Positions 17,713 through 26,352 of a DNA stretch of 55,565 nucleotides are shown here, piece after piece (position 1 is the stretch's first letter; each line of letters begins with the position of its first letter). The notes under the pieces were generated by a model, which did no database searches, was not told where the DNA came from, and worked only from the letters and a program-made list of their open reading frames with translations. The position numbers and the translations under genes were made by a program. Source of the DNA: an uncultured Granulosicoccaceae bacterium (GTDB lineage Bacteria > Pseudomonadota > Gammaproteobacteria > Granulosicoccales > Granulosicoccaceae); assembly GCA_937922945.1 (NCBI GenBank), contig CAKZUP010000080.1:1-55565 (forward strand), written 5' to 3'.

Positions 17713-18966
17713 CTAAAGCTGACCAACCGTTAATGTATGAAGTTGATCAAAGCCGATTTGTCGCGTGCTGTCGTTAACCCCACCACCCTGCATCAGACAA
17801 GCGGTGGCTCCGAAGGTATTCGGCGTTAAGGTGATGGCGTTGTTCACTTGCGCGCCGTAGTAACGCATGCTTACCGGCGGCAGGCCTTCTATGCAATTAG
17901 CATGGTCAATGAAGTCTGTGTACTTCATACCCATATTGGCCGACTGCAAAGACAACCATTCATTACCAACCATTTCGCCCAACTCAGTTCGGGTTAGGGT
18001 TTCCAGATCAACAATGCTTGCTTCCCAGGTTGTTGGAGATAAACGATCGAAATACACTTCGTACCAACGCTGGGTTTGCCAATCGAACGGCACGCTACAG
18101 GTAAAGCCACCAAAGATAGTCAGCGACCCACAGTCTGCAGCAATGTCAGGAGCCGGTTGGTATTCAATGGCTTTGTTGTGACCGAACACAATCGTATTGC
18201 CATCGGTTGGATGATATCTGAATACCAGCGACATTTCCGGGCTTTGTCCAGAATCATCTTTACCCATAAAAGCAAAGCCATAGTCAGATTTAAGATCGGC
18301 TACCACATTACTAATTTGCATGCGCTGTGAAACTCGGAACACTTGTTCTGTAACGCTATTGTCACCAGCCAGATCATAATATTTCAATAAACCAGCCAGG
18401 GAAGAACCATCTGGCGCAAAAGGCTCAGTATTGTTATCTGTATAAATTTGGCAATCGGCGGGACTAACAGTGCTGGTATTCATTGATGCAATGCCAGCAT
18501 AATGTTCAGCGAGGTTTGAAACACCATCGCAATTGTCATCGAATCGTGGATGTCCTGCATTAACGTAATTGAGTTGCGGCGTTAACATAGCGTTGGCTGT
18601 ATTTGCAAAAATGTCGCCGAACTCTTCCATTAATAGCTGCTGCCGAAAAAACCATTTGATTGTTATTCGATTATTTTGATTCGCATTCAGCCGTGCTGGT
18701 ATCCGCCATTGCCCATCGGGAAAATCGCTACCTGAATAACGCGCGCTCTCAGCGTTGTTGATCGTTACTTCTGCGAACAGATCGGCCGGTTCAAAAGAAC
18801 TTAACTGCACCAGTATAATAGACGGGACATTCTCAGGTTCGACTGCAGAGTCGGCTGCAGCATCTGCCGAACCTGATGCATTTTCTTTGTTACCGCTATT
18901 GCATCCCGTTATTGCAATGAGCATGAAAACCAATACTGCCCAGCGGTAAAACATTGAGAATTCCAT
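17713..18966 (-). CDS. Lipoprotein sharing an N-terminal domain with the FGE-domain lipoprotein
   Basis: A 417-residue lipoprotein. The signal has the lipobox IAITGC with the lipid-carrying Cys at about residue 22, followed by a polar linker. Residues 48-155 contain a domain with INNA...Y.G....DG.W.I, LL.EE.G..FAN and an aspartate-rich DNCDGVSNL.E segment like a thrombospondin-type-3 calcium site. The same domain occurs in the lipoprotein at 30923. The rest, with a beta-rich pattern (MSLVFRYHPTDGNTIVFGHNK, SVPFDWQTQRWYEVYFDRLSPTTWEASI), resembles no enzyme I recognise. It may be a concanavalin-like or binding domain. GAGG lies four bases before the ATG. Function unknown. Confidence 0.75.
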   Translation of the reverse strand: MEFSMFYRWAVLVFMLIAITGCNSGNKENASGSADAAADSAVEPENVPSIILVQLSSFEPADLFAEVTINNAESARYSGSDFPDGQWRIPARLNANQNNRITIKWFFRQQLLMEEFGDIFANTANAMLTPQLNYVNAGHPRFDDNCDGVSNLAEHYAGIASMNTSTVSPADCQIYTDNNTEPFAPDGSSLAGLLKYYDLAGDNSVTEQVFRVSQRMQISNVVADLKSDYGFAFMGKDDSGQSPEMSLVFRYHPTDGNTIVFGHNKAIEYQPAPDIAADCGSLTIFGGFTCSVPFDWQTQRWYEVYFDRLSPTTWEASIVDLETLTRTELGEMVGNEWLSLQSANMGMKYTDFIDHANCIEGLPPVSMRYYGAQVNNAITLTPNTFGATACLMQGGGVNDSTRQIGFDQLHTLTVGQL

Positions 18967-19036
18967 ATAACCTCAGTTGTCAGCACTACCTTGCTTTCAC
19001 TGACCGATAGCTGTAACAAACATAATACCGCAATTG

Positions 19037-19065
19037 AAAAAGACGGCCCCAATGAGCCGCCTTTT
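19037..19065 (-). terminator. Terminator of the 223-residue secretion-related gene
   Basis: AAAGACGGC pairs with GCCGCCTTT (one mismatch) around a CCCAATGA loop, flanked by A and T runs on both sides. It can therefore end transcription from either strand. It lies 85 bases past the stop codon of the gene at 19150. Confidence 0.75.
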
Positions 19066-19149
19066 ATTCGCGCATCTTACTATGCATACTTGTTATAAAA
19101 CTGTATTCCCGCTGCGTACACTTCGTACGCAACGAGCTATCGCGACCAA

Positions 19150-19821
19150 TTACTGCTTGCGTGCAGTTGAGCTTAATGCTTCACCAACACTCTTAACGAT
19201 AGTGGCTGCGGCTTCCTGTGCAAGTTTAAACATTTGAGTTTCTGCCTGCATTTCAGCTTGTAATCCGGGCATGAGTTCTGCCTGCTTCTGCACATCGACA
19301 CTGCCATTAGACAGTGCTCCGATTTCTTCAGACAATCGTACTGAGTTGCCAAGATGCTTACCAGCCACATCGCCCATGGCTTTTGCGAGGACGGCCAACC
19401 AGTTACCAGAACCGGTTCCACTACCACCACCGGAGCCTTCTGATCCACCTTCTGACTCTTCAATATTCTCGTTTATATCTTCACCGAGTTGCTCCAGAAC
19501 GCTATCAACAATTTCCTGAAATACATCACGGGTTGCCTCTTGCGCTTCTGCGCCTGCGGTAGCTACACCACCAACTGCACTACTGACAGCATCACCAGCA
19601 ATGTCTTTGATAAAGTCAGGCAGATCTGAATCATTTATCATCGCTCTGGTTAGATCAGCAACCGACCCACCGAGCACGGTGCTCAATGCATCGTTTACAT
19701 CAGATTCACTGAAACGATCATATAGCGCAGCCAACTTATCACTACTCAAGTTTTCACCGAGTTGGCTTTGAAACGGTTGCGATGCGAAATCGGCAATGAT
19801 GATATTTGCATTGTCTAACAT
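19150..19821 (-). CDS. Secretion-substrate-like protein with needle-candidate C-terminus
   Basis: A 223-residue protein with no signal peptide or membrane segment. Residues 1-110 are acidic and helical. Residues 120-139 are a Gly/Ser/Glu linker. The C-terminal 84 residues (from GNW at 139-141 to the final ARKQ) match the C-terminus of the 99-residue gene at 43571 inside the type III cluster: NW.....A.A.G, then S...VGE.L..TARKQ. The two genes also share the ribosome-site context GGAGAATTCC. I infer a component or substrate of the secretion system, for example a needle or filament relative, and cannot name a family. It is preceded by the palindromic element found before two peptidoglycan-binding genes and stands alone, with a terminator after it. 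Confidence 0.65.
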   Translation of the reverse strand: MLDNANIIIADFASQPFQSQLGENLSSDKLAALYDRFSESDVNDALSTVLGGSVADLTRAMINDSDLPDFIKDIAGDAVSSAVGGVATAGAEAQEATRDVFQEIVDSVLEQLGEDINENIEESEGGSEGSGGGSGTGSGNWLAVLAKAMGDVAGKHLGNSVRLSEEIGALSNGSVDVQKQAELMPGLQAEMQAETQMFKLAQEAAATIVKSVGEALSSTARKQ

Positions 19822-19912
19822 GGAATTCTCCCGTTCTGGATTCAGAGTTTATTTAAACTGTCTTTTACAACTATGTATGTCATTAAAACAGGATTTTTTT
19901 GGTCAAACTATT

Positions 19913-19939
19913 GGGAATTGCACTAGCTAGGGAAACTAC
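19913..19939 (-). promoter_or_regulatory. Copy 1 of shared palindromic element
   Basis: Contains AGCTAGGGAAACT in plus-strand reading, within a 27-base block that aligns without gaps to two other sites at 28110 and 30868. It lies 92 bases upstream of the start of the 223-residue gene. This copy has the least perfect palindrome (CACTAGCTAGGGA in place of TCCCGAGCTAGGGA). Confidence 0.6.
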
Positions 19940-20024
19940 TAATAACGATGTATAACTACCTGAAAGCCGGTTTATATGCGCATCACTGCGCTTCACCGCC
20001 CATAGCTGCAGAACACACTTCGCT

Positions 20025-21797
20025 CTATTGTGAAACCCAGATTTCTCTTACTTCATTGTCTGCAACCAATGCAGACCAATGAGGGCTATACGACCATATT
20101 TGATCTGTGCCGCTTTGCATAATATGCACAGGCTCGCCAAACGTGGCCTTCAAGTCTTCTACAAAGTTAAAGCCATGTTGTCTGATAGTGACCAGCTTAA
20201 CCTGCCCATCGAGCACCAATAGAGAATTACCTTCACCATCAGGGTAAATGGTTGCATCTATTCCACTCACAGACCTTACCGGCTTCGTATTCCATGCCTT
20301 GAGCAAGCTACGTACCTGTCGACTATTGATGGAATCGCCGGGGTGAATTTCTAGTCGCCATGGAAGCTGCTTAACCGCATAACTATTGATTTTCTTTGCA
20401 CAAGCAGCTTTGTCAGCTAGCTGCCTGCAAACCATCACTTGATAAGGTTTTGGTAGGTGAGAAAGGTGTTGGGCAAGCCTTTGCCATTGCGCTTGCGCCT
20501 GCTGCTCGCGATCGTTGTCTTGAAGAATTCGTGCATAGTTGTAGATAAGATTCAGTGGTGCGTCTGGTTCAGACACGCGCCGCTGCAAGATGTCGAGCGT
20601 GAAAGTATCCCACGGATTCTTTAAGCGCCTATCCTGCATAACAACAATTGCATCGAGCCCGTGCAGTTCAGGTGCTGTGCTCCAATCAGGAATGTTATCC
20701 ATTACCGCCCGCGCTGAAGAATACTCGCCTAAAAATAAGTAGGCGCTAATAAGATTCATTCGGGTGGCTATATCGTTTGCAGAAAACTCCAGGGCCTTTT
20801 TCAACACCGCTACCGCTTGGTTTAATTGGGTGTGCGCTTCTAATGGCAATGTTGCGTTGACTGCGCGGGATGCCGTCACCGGAAACCCTGAATCCAGATC
20901 GAGTAAATCCGGAAACCAGTACCGATATGCCATTTCCACAGGCATTGCCTCTCGCGCCAATTGCAAATGCACGTAACCACGGTTGGTCAGCACTCGATTC
21001 GACTCATAGACTTTATAGAAATCTTCAAGAAGCACCTTGGCATTCGCATGATCTCCAAAATGCGTTAAACGAACACCGTATTTGAAAAATTCAACCAGAT
21101 TATCGATACTCTGATAGCTTTCTTTTAGATACGCTATTCTTTCCGAAGGTGTGTGGTGCTGATTGCTGCTGAATGTATTGGTTTGCTTAGACCAATACTC
21201 TAAAAAATTATCAGCATCACCAATGCCGGTAAATATGGCCGAAATATCGTAGCCTGCCAAAGAGGCATTAATTAACCCTTCCTCATCCGCCAGTAGCTCA
21301 AGCGTTTTTCGACTATTTGCACGCTGCTGACTACTGGCAACTAAATCACTCAAATTACCCTGAGAAAAACTGTTATAGGCCTGTTGATGCGAAAAATCGT
21401 TTTCTATAACGTGCTTTAACTCGTGTCCGAGCACAAATGCCATGCGCGCATCTTTTTTGTGGAGGCTATCTTCACTTGAGTAGATGACATCGATCGCACC
21501 ACTGGTAAGAATAATGTTTTTGTCTTCCAGTGCGATAGCCCAAGGAATGGAATTACTTTGAATAATGTAGAGCTGCGTCGGGAATACTGCGCTGTCACTG
21601 GCGCGCTTTACATCTTTGAATATCTCATGCACCCGACTCACCATAAACCCATCGTGTGGCACCAGTGAATGACTTGCCAACCAAGCATTAACGTTAGATC
21701 TCGTGCTGGCCGTTGATACGGGATGCCAAGCCATCGCTGTGATCACGCACAGCGTGCCAGTAAGGAAGTTTACGAAGCGATTAGGAAACATGAGCAT
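20025..21797 (-). CDS. M48-family zinc metalloprotease with TPR-like repeats
   Basis: A 590-residue exported protease. A signal peptide (about 30 residues, ending near STAS) is followed by an M48 domain with the zinc motif HELKH (about residues 125-129) and a downstream ELLADEEG segment that supplies the third zinc ligand. From about residue 220 the protein is helical with TPR-like repeats (AVAVLKKALEFSANDIATRMNLISAYLFLGEYSSARAVM), the plan of periplasmic BepA-like proteases that check outer-membrane assembly. The C-terminal part has no assignable domain. ATG at 21797 or 21791 are both possible starts after AAGG. It follows the membrane gene at 21804 almost without a gap, in an operon with an ECF sigma factor, so envelope stress is a reasonable inferred role. 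Confidence 0.85.
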   Translation of the reverse strand: MLMFPNRFVNFLTGTLCVITAMAWHPVSTASTRSNVNAWLASHSLVPHDGFMVSRVHEIFKDVKRASDSAVFPTQLYIIQSNSIPWAIALEDKNIILTSGAIDVIYSSEDSLHKKDARMAFVLGHELKHVIENDFSHQQAYNSFSQGNLSDLVASSQQRANSRKTLELLADEEGLINASLAGYDISAIFTGIGDADNFLEYWSKQTNTFSSNQHHTPSERIAYLKESYQSIDNLVEFFKYGVRLTHFGDHANAKVLLEDFYKVYESNRVLTNRGYVHLQLAREAMPVEMAYRYWFPDLLDLDSGFPVTASRAVNATLPLEAHTQLNQAVAVLKKALEFSANDIATRMNLISAYLFLGEYSSARAVMDNIPDWSTAPELHGLDAIVVMQDRRLKNPWDTFTLDILQRRVSEPDAPLNLIYNYARILQDNDREQQAQAQWQRLAQHLSHLPKPYQVMVCRQLADKAACAKKINSYAVKQLPWRLEIHPGDSINSRQVRSLLKAWNTKPVRSVSGIDATIYPDGEGNSLLVLDGQVKLVTIRQHGFNFVEDLKATFGEPVHIMQSGTDQIWSYSPHWSALVADNEVREIWVSQ

Positions 21798-21803
21798 CAC
21801 ACC

Positions 21804-23030
21804 TTATTGCATCAGTGCCTTAATGTTGTTCACTGTTTTGAGTATCTGACTGGTTTGTTCAAATGCATCGGGTGGGGTCAATTTGGCGGCTGATAATGCG
21901 TCAAACAGCGGAGAAACTGTAGATACATCTTCCGGGAAACGGGCCTCGTGAGCCCATTGCATGGCCTGCTCTACCGATTTTGTATCAGATTGTTCAAGTG
22001 AATACTCAGCGGCAACCCGTATCGTTTCCACGATTCGCCCGGCGTTGTACCACGCGATTTGGTCCGAATCGGACAGCGAGTTTTCAACCTCGATCTGAAG
22101 ATTGTCGAAACTACGCTGCAACATATCAGGGTACCCATCTACATTGAGCGCAGACACAAGATGTATTGCTGCGCCATGCACGCTTTCACGATCAGGCTGC
22201 AGATCTGCGGACGGCTGACCCGATAAATAAAACGGTTCTAAATAAGGAATGATTTCCTTACCCTTGTTTGCGTTTAGAAGCAGTTCAACTTCAACCAGAC
22301 CAATACCATGATTAAACGCTAATTTAGTTGCTTCGCTATCGGTAAAACCAAACGCTTGCGGCGAGCGATCGGAGACAAACGCCACGCTTTGTTCAGCGTT
22401 GTCCAGTAGCGGCTCCGGTAACGACGCTTGCAACACCGCAGGTTCAGAAGGTTGATTAATGATGACTGGAATGAGCGCGATACTGAGTAAAGCCGCTGCC
22501 AAAGCCGGCAGCATAAATCGTTTAAACCTGTTTGAGCTATTGGCAGCGTTTTTATCAAGCGCGATGTCACTAACCACCTGGCCCTGCTTTGCATCAATAT
22601 TTATAATTTCAGATGTCTGTAGCGAATCAGTTTGAGGCTGATCATGTTGCAGTGGACCGCCGGGGCGTTGACTATCCAGTAACCGATTATCCTGAGGCCG
22701 AACTTGGTTGCCGTTGAGCGAGTTTATATGATCTTCCACGCCGACTAAATCAACATGTTTGTTAATGGCTTGCATTAGCGCATCAATCGTGGACTTATTC
22801 TCGCTTGTGCGATTCTGCTTATAGTGCCGATACACATGTTCTGCCATTTGCGTTGAGTCAAACGCTGCATCATCCTGACTGGCAAGCGATGCAACATCTG
22901 AAGCGCTCTTGACAGTATCAGAATCTGTTGGTGCTTTGCTCGCTGACAAACGCGTTTGTTTGTATTGTTGATACACCGCTTCAGCCGAAGATGGCTCAGT
23001 GGTACCGGTGCTGTCTGATTCATTCGCCAT
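21804..23030 (-). CDS. Single-pass membrane protein, putative anti-sigma partner
   Basis: A 408-residue protein with a cytoplasmic N-terminal part of about 170 residues, one transmembrane helix (about 172-191, RFMLPALAAALLSIALIPVI) and an outside domain of about 215 helical residues. It is four bases downstream of the ECF sigma gene, the usual place for an anti-sigma factor, and its topology fits. It lacks a recognisable HXXXCXXC zinc anti-sigma domain. The N-terminus carries a duplicated short motif, AVYQQYKQTR (residues 18-27) and HVYRHYKQNR (65-74), which could be the sigma-binding element. The role is inferred from context only. Confidence 0.6.
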   Translation of the reverse strand: MANESDSTGTTEPSSAEAVYQQYKQTRLSASKAPTDSDTVKSASDVASLASQDDAAFDSTQMAEHVYRHYKQNRTSENKSTIDALMQAINKHVDLVGVEDHINSLNGNQVRPQDNRLLDSQRPGGPLQHDQPQTDSLQTSEIINIDAKQGQVVSDIALDKNAANSSNRFKRFMLPALAAALLSIALIPVIINQPSEPAVLQASLPEPLLDNAEQSVAFVSDRSPQAFGFTDSEATKLAFNHGIGLVEVELLLNANKGKEIIPYLEPFYLSGQPSADLQPDRESVHGAAIHLVSALNVDGYPDMLQRSFDNLQIEVENSLSDSDQIAWYNAGRIVETIRVAAEYSLEQSDTKSVEQAMQWAHEARFPEDVSTVSPLFDALSAAKLTPPDAFEQTSQILKTVNNIKALMQ

Positions 23031-23034
23031 GATA

Positions 23035-23871
23035 CTAACTCTGCATGTACTCGGATAAACCTTTATTCAACGCTTTTTGCGCGGCTCGGTAACGTGTTTT
23101 CATCGTATTGACGGGTTGACCTAAAACTTCAGCGAAATAATCCCATGTGAATTTCGTAGACTTATCCAGTCTTTGCGCCTGCGTCCAGATAAGAAAAACC
23201 AACGTTTCCAGCTCATCTAATTTAACTGGTGCAGCTTGCGCATTCCCATTGCCACTCATAAGCTTGTTTCTGGCGACTTCAAAAACAGTGGACACGTCTT
23301 CTTCACTCATGTTATTCAGCTCTGCCATGTGTCGCCATTCCAATCGCTGTTCCTGTTCCCAATATTCAGACTCATGACGTAATAGCCATGCTGTTCGCTG
23401 CTCTACCGGCAAAGCTGGAATCAGCACATTTGACAAATACTGAGCCAGATCATTGCCACGAAGCTGCTCTTCTACGTTCTGACCCGGACTCTCCAGCTGG
23501 TCGATGTGCCAACCACTTTCAACATCATCATCTGCGGCATTGCCATAATGTGTATCAACCATGACCTCTTTATCTCTACCGCTTTTACGATAAAAATCGA
23601 TGACGATATTGCTCGCGATTTTTGACAAGTAATGCTCGAATTTACCCTCGTCTTTATAAAGATGAAGATTACGCGCCACCCGTATCCATAACTCCTGCTC
23701 CAGATCGTGCGCATCGCTTTCGTTTTTCACTTTCGCTAAAAAGCGCGCGTACATTTGCTCGTGGTGTCGCCCAACCAGCTCCCGCATGGCCAGGTCACTT
23801 CTACCTCGAAGCCGGGTGAACTCTTTGATTAGTTCGCCATCGGTACTGTTCTTCAAATCACTGATAGTCAT
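23035..23871 (-). CDS. ECF-type RNA polymerase sigma factor
   Basis: A 278-residue sigma-70 family protein. Region 2 is clear: ELVGRHHEQMYARFLAKVKNESDAHDLEQELWIRVARNLHLY, then FEHYLSKIASNIVIDFYRKS. Region 4 is at the end (FTWDYFAEVLGQPVNTMKTRYRAAQKALNKGL). The linker between regions 2 and 4 is longer than usual. I chose the ATG at 23871, where the N-terminus becomes standard (MTISDLKNSTDGELI). A GTG at 23907 is an alternative and neither has a strong ribosome site. It starts an operon with the membrane protein at 21804 and the M48 protease. Its target promoters are unknown, and it could control the neighbouring secretion-related genes. Confidence 0.88.
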   Translation of the reverse strand: MTISDLKNSTDGELIKEFTRLRGRSDLAMRELVGRHHEQMYARFLAKVKNESDAHDLEQELWIRVARNLHLYKDEGKFEHYLSKIASNIVIDFYRKSGRDKEVMVDTHYGNAADDDVESGWHIDQLESPGQNVEEQLRGNDLAQYLSNVLIPALPVEQRTAWLLRHESEYWEQEQRLEWRHMAELNNMSEEDVSTVFEVARNKLMSGNGNAQAAPVKLDELETLVFLIWTQAQRLDKSTKFTWDYFAEVLGQPVNTMKTRYRAAQKALNKGLSEYMQS

Positions 23872-24077
23872 GTGCTCTAACGGGGCTCGAACTAAAAAGT
23901 TTGCCACGCCCTAAAAATAGTTGAAATTCGTCTGATACAGGCAGCGTTTGCCCGTATTAGTGAGCTAATTCGCATCCAAATACACTATACGCGGCGGCAA
24001 GTGCGGATTTGACCTATTTGGTGCGCAATTGGTGGATGGGAACAGGCGTAGTAAGCCAGAATTTTGGCTATAACCAA

Positions 24078-25085
24078 TTAGGGAGGAGTTAATTGCAGCG
24101 TGAATGTGGTGTCGGCAGACGAACCGTCACCACCCGAACCGCCTCCACCAGATGAAGCCAGCCCTGCTATCAACGCAGCAGCAACAACGCCTCCGACAAT
24201 CCACCAACGCTTGTTGCTGGTTGCTGGTCCCGGCTCTGTTGGTGGAGGCGTATTTGGACTGGCGAAACTGGATACTACCGGCTCAGAACAGTTACCGAAA
24301 CACCAGTTACCATACACTTTGTTCTCAGACACAGGAAACTGTTTGCCGTTGGTTTTCTCGTAAACTCGTGAAGCCACCTCTTTATGCGCAAGCTCAATGA
24401 TGACATTGGGCTTTTCGCGCAACACACTTAACAACTCACCGGTGTAAGTACCATTTCTGCCAATACCATCATCTGCAGTCTGACCAGAATCTGCGGCGTA
24501 GCCGATGAAAACACCACGAGGAATATCGTTCAATCGAGTTAGTCCATCCCGTGTACTGCGAAAACTACGATTAAGCGGGTTGTCTCGACAGGCGTCGAGC
24601 AAGACCACGTTAATACCACCAGGGTTTGCGTTCTTGAGTAAATCGACCACGCTGCGCAAGCTTACGGTTCGATCGGGTAGTTGTTCCTGAAATTCGAGAT
24701 TGTGCCTTATCGGTATGAGGTAGTTATCATTCTTTGTGGCCATGCCATGGCCGGCATAATAAAATAAAGCGTGCGAATCTTTAGGTAGCTGTTGAGCAAA
24801 CGCTCGTAGCGTTCGCTCTATGCCAACCCTGTCAAGATCGAGCGCTGGACCGCCACCATGAATTTTATAACCCAACGCACTTAGCTGCTTTGCCATGTCT
24901 TCGGCATCGTTCTTGGGATTGACTAGATATTGCCCATCGGCATAATTGCTATTGCCAATGACGAGCGCATGCCGTTCAATGGTGTTTGACGCATACGCAA
25001 TCGAAAAACCAAATAGCAGATGTAAAATGACGATCGTCGGTATAAAAACAGTCGCTCTAGAAAGGGTTTTTATAAAAAAACGCAT
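24078..25085 (-). CDS. Caspase-family (C14) protein, membrane-anchored
   Basis: A 335-residue metacaspase-like protein. An N-terminal signal or anchor (residues 10-32) is followed by the p20-like fold: ALVIGNSNYADG..L.NP.NDAEDMA, the catalytic His at residue 113 in FYYAGHGM, and the catalytic Cys at 166 in VLLDACRDNP. The DACR specificity-pocket pattern is typical of bacterial EcoCaspase-like proteins. Near the C-terminus is a second hydrophobic segment (about 294-310) followed by a Gly-rich tail. The caspase domain would then lie in the periplasm, between two membrane anchors. It is the last gene of a probable operon with a peptidoglycan hydrolase, a small exported protein and a DUF4384 lipoprotein. 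Substrate unknown. Confidence 0.9.
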   Translation of the reverse strand: MRFFIKTLSRATVFIPTIVILHLLFGFSIAYASNTIERHALVIGNSNYADGQYLVNPKNDAEDMAKQLSALGYKIHGGGPALDLDRVGIERTLRAFAQQLPKDSHALFYYAGHGMATKNDNYLIPIRHNLEFQEQLPDRTVSLRSVVDLLKNANPGGINVVLLDACRDNPLNRSFRSTRDGLTRLNDIPRGVFIGYAADSGQTADDGIGRNGTYTGELLSVLREKPNVIIELAHKEVASRVYEKTNGKQFPVSENKVYGNWCFGNCSEPVVSSFASPNTPPPTEPGPATSNKRWWIVGGVVAAALIAGLASSGGGGSGGDGSSADTTFTLQLTPP

Positions 25086-25110
25086 AATTTCATCCTGAAC
25101 AGAATTAGCC

Positions 25111-25123
25111 AGCTAGCGAAACT
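25111..25123 (-). promoter_or_regulatory. Possible weak fourth copy of the shared element, before the caspase gene
   Basis: AGCTAGCGAAACT differs from AGCTAGGGAAACT of copy 1 by one base, and a GAATT lies to its left as in copy 1 but one base closer. It is only 26 bases from the caspase start, unlike the 63-92 bases of the other three, so it may be chance. Confidence 0.25.
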
Positions 25124-25241
25124 CTGAGTCAATTATCAACCTTGCAACCAGTCATTGCAAGCGACCAACAAGCGCCACTGCTCAATACCCGATACAGGCA
25201 TCAGAACAAGCACGACGGCACATAAACTGTGCAGCGCATCA

Positions 25242-25925
25242 CTATTGTATGTCGTAGGACACAACGCGCCCAACAAGGTTCTGCAGGCTGTACTGACGAT
25301 ACAACGCATACAGGGCATCGAAATTCCGTACGGGTAGTTTCTGAAACATATTAACCGCGTACTTGGCGGGTAATTGACTCATGATATCTTCACGACTGGC
25401 CAGACACATGAATTGCTCTGTTGCACCGGCCGTATCCGCGACAATCTGAAAGCGTGCATTGTCCGGCAATTCAATCTGTTGCCCTGCATAAACCCAATAG
25501 CGAGCGCGATAACGATTCGGGAATATTTTCACTATCCCGCCATCGGCTTGTTGGTAGTAACAGTTTAAATACGCATCCGCATTCGCCTGAACAACCAAAT
25601 CCACTTTGTCCCCAAAACCCACGCTGCCATCTTCTTGCGAACCCGATGCTCGCATGACAAGTATTTGCTCAGCTCTTTTTACCTGCTTAGTAGCAGTATC
25701 ATTATTAAATGGTATAGCTTTTGGTGTTTCATTCCTGATGGGTTCAGATGAAGATTCAGATTGTTCAGGTACAACCAAAAACGACTTGGCACTCAGTGCT
25801 TCGGGTGCATAAGGCTTGCCGGTTGAGACCGCGCCCGCTTGATAAATATGAACAGTGCACCCACTTGTTGCTACCAGAAATATAAACAACAAAAAACAAT
25901 TCAATCCTTTGATAGTACTACCCAC
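25242..25925 (-). CDS. DUF4384-domain lipoprotein
   Basis: A 227-residue lipoprotein. The signal sequence has the lipobox VATSGC, with Cys at about residue 23. After a polar linker, residues 85-190 form a DUF4384 domain: GDKVDLVVQANADAYLNCYYQQADGGIVKIFPNRY, then V.AGQQIELPD.ARFQIVAD and EQFMCLAS. The same domain ends the lipoprotein at 33245. DUF4384 domains often accompany caspase or kinase proteins in bacterial envelope and signalling gene clusters. Their biochemical role is unknown. The GTG start overlaps the stop of the gene at 25918, and the caspase gene follows 156 bases later. Confidence 0.82.
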   Translation of the reverse strand: MGSTIKGLNCFLLFIFLVATSGCTVHIYQAGAVSTGKPYAPEALSAKSFLVVPEQSESSSEPIRNETPKAIPFNNDTATKQVKRAEQILVMRASGSQEDGSVGFGDKVDLVVQANADAYLNCYYQQADGGIVKIFPNRYRARYWVYAGQQIELPDNARFQIVADTAGATEQFMCLASREDIMSQLPAKYAVNMFQKLPVRNFDALYALYRQYSLQNLVGRVVSYDIQ

Positions 25926-26352
25926 AGCTCATAGCTTCATCGTAGCTGGAATACCCCGCACGATCTATGTATCCAACGAGCTCATAGTAGTACTCGTTAT
26001 TAATGCGCATAAGCTCACGAGCAACTTCAATATCGGTGTTGTAGAAAACCATGGTTCGCTGGTTCTCCACCGTTACCGCGCGTACTTTATCGGTATCACC
26101 AATTGTGCTTACTTGTACAAGGCTTGGAAAGCGCTCATAACGAAAATAGGTATCAGCCCCTCGCTGTGTGACAGTGATAAACGCACGCGACCCGAATGGG
26201 TTAGGCTGTCCTGACTCAGGGTCGTAGCTACACTGAATTTCCTCAACGGTTACCACGGCTGATTCGGCAAGCAGCGTTTGGAAGAGCAAAGAAAAAAACA
26301 ACACACAAAACAGGTTTCGCTTACCCAACCATACAGACTTATTGATAATCAT
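25918..26352 (-). CDS. Small exported protein of unknown function
   Basis: A 144-residue protein with an N-terminal signal (hydrophobic LFCVLFFSLLFQTLLAESA, cleavage near residue 31). The mature part is a compact beta-rich domain of about 110 residues with two cysteines (QCSYDPES and the C-terminal AMSCG), which could form a disulfide, and tyrosine-rich NNEYYYELVGYIDRAGYSSYDEA at the end. I recognise no family. Its start overlaps the stop of the peptidoglycan hydrolase gene by four bases (ATGA), and its end overlaps the DUF4384 gene, so it is tightly coupled to both. An immunity, chaperone or anchoring protein for the hydrolase is one thing to test. Confidence 0.65.
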   Translation of the reverse strand: MIINKSVWLGKRNLFCVLFFSLLFQTLLAESAVVTVEEIQCSYDPESGQPNPFGSRAFITVTQRGADTYFRYERFPSLVQVSTIGDTDKVRAVTVENQRTMVFYNTDIEVARELMRINNEYYYELVGYIDRAGYSSYDEAMSCG

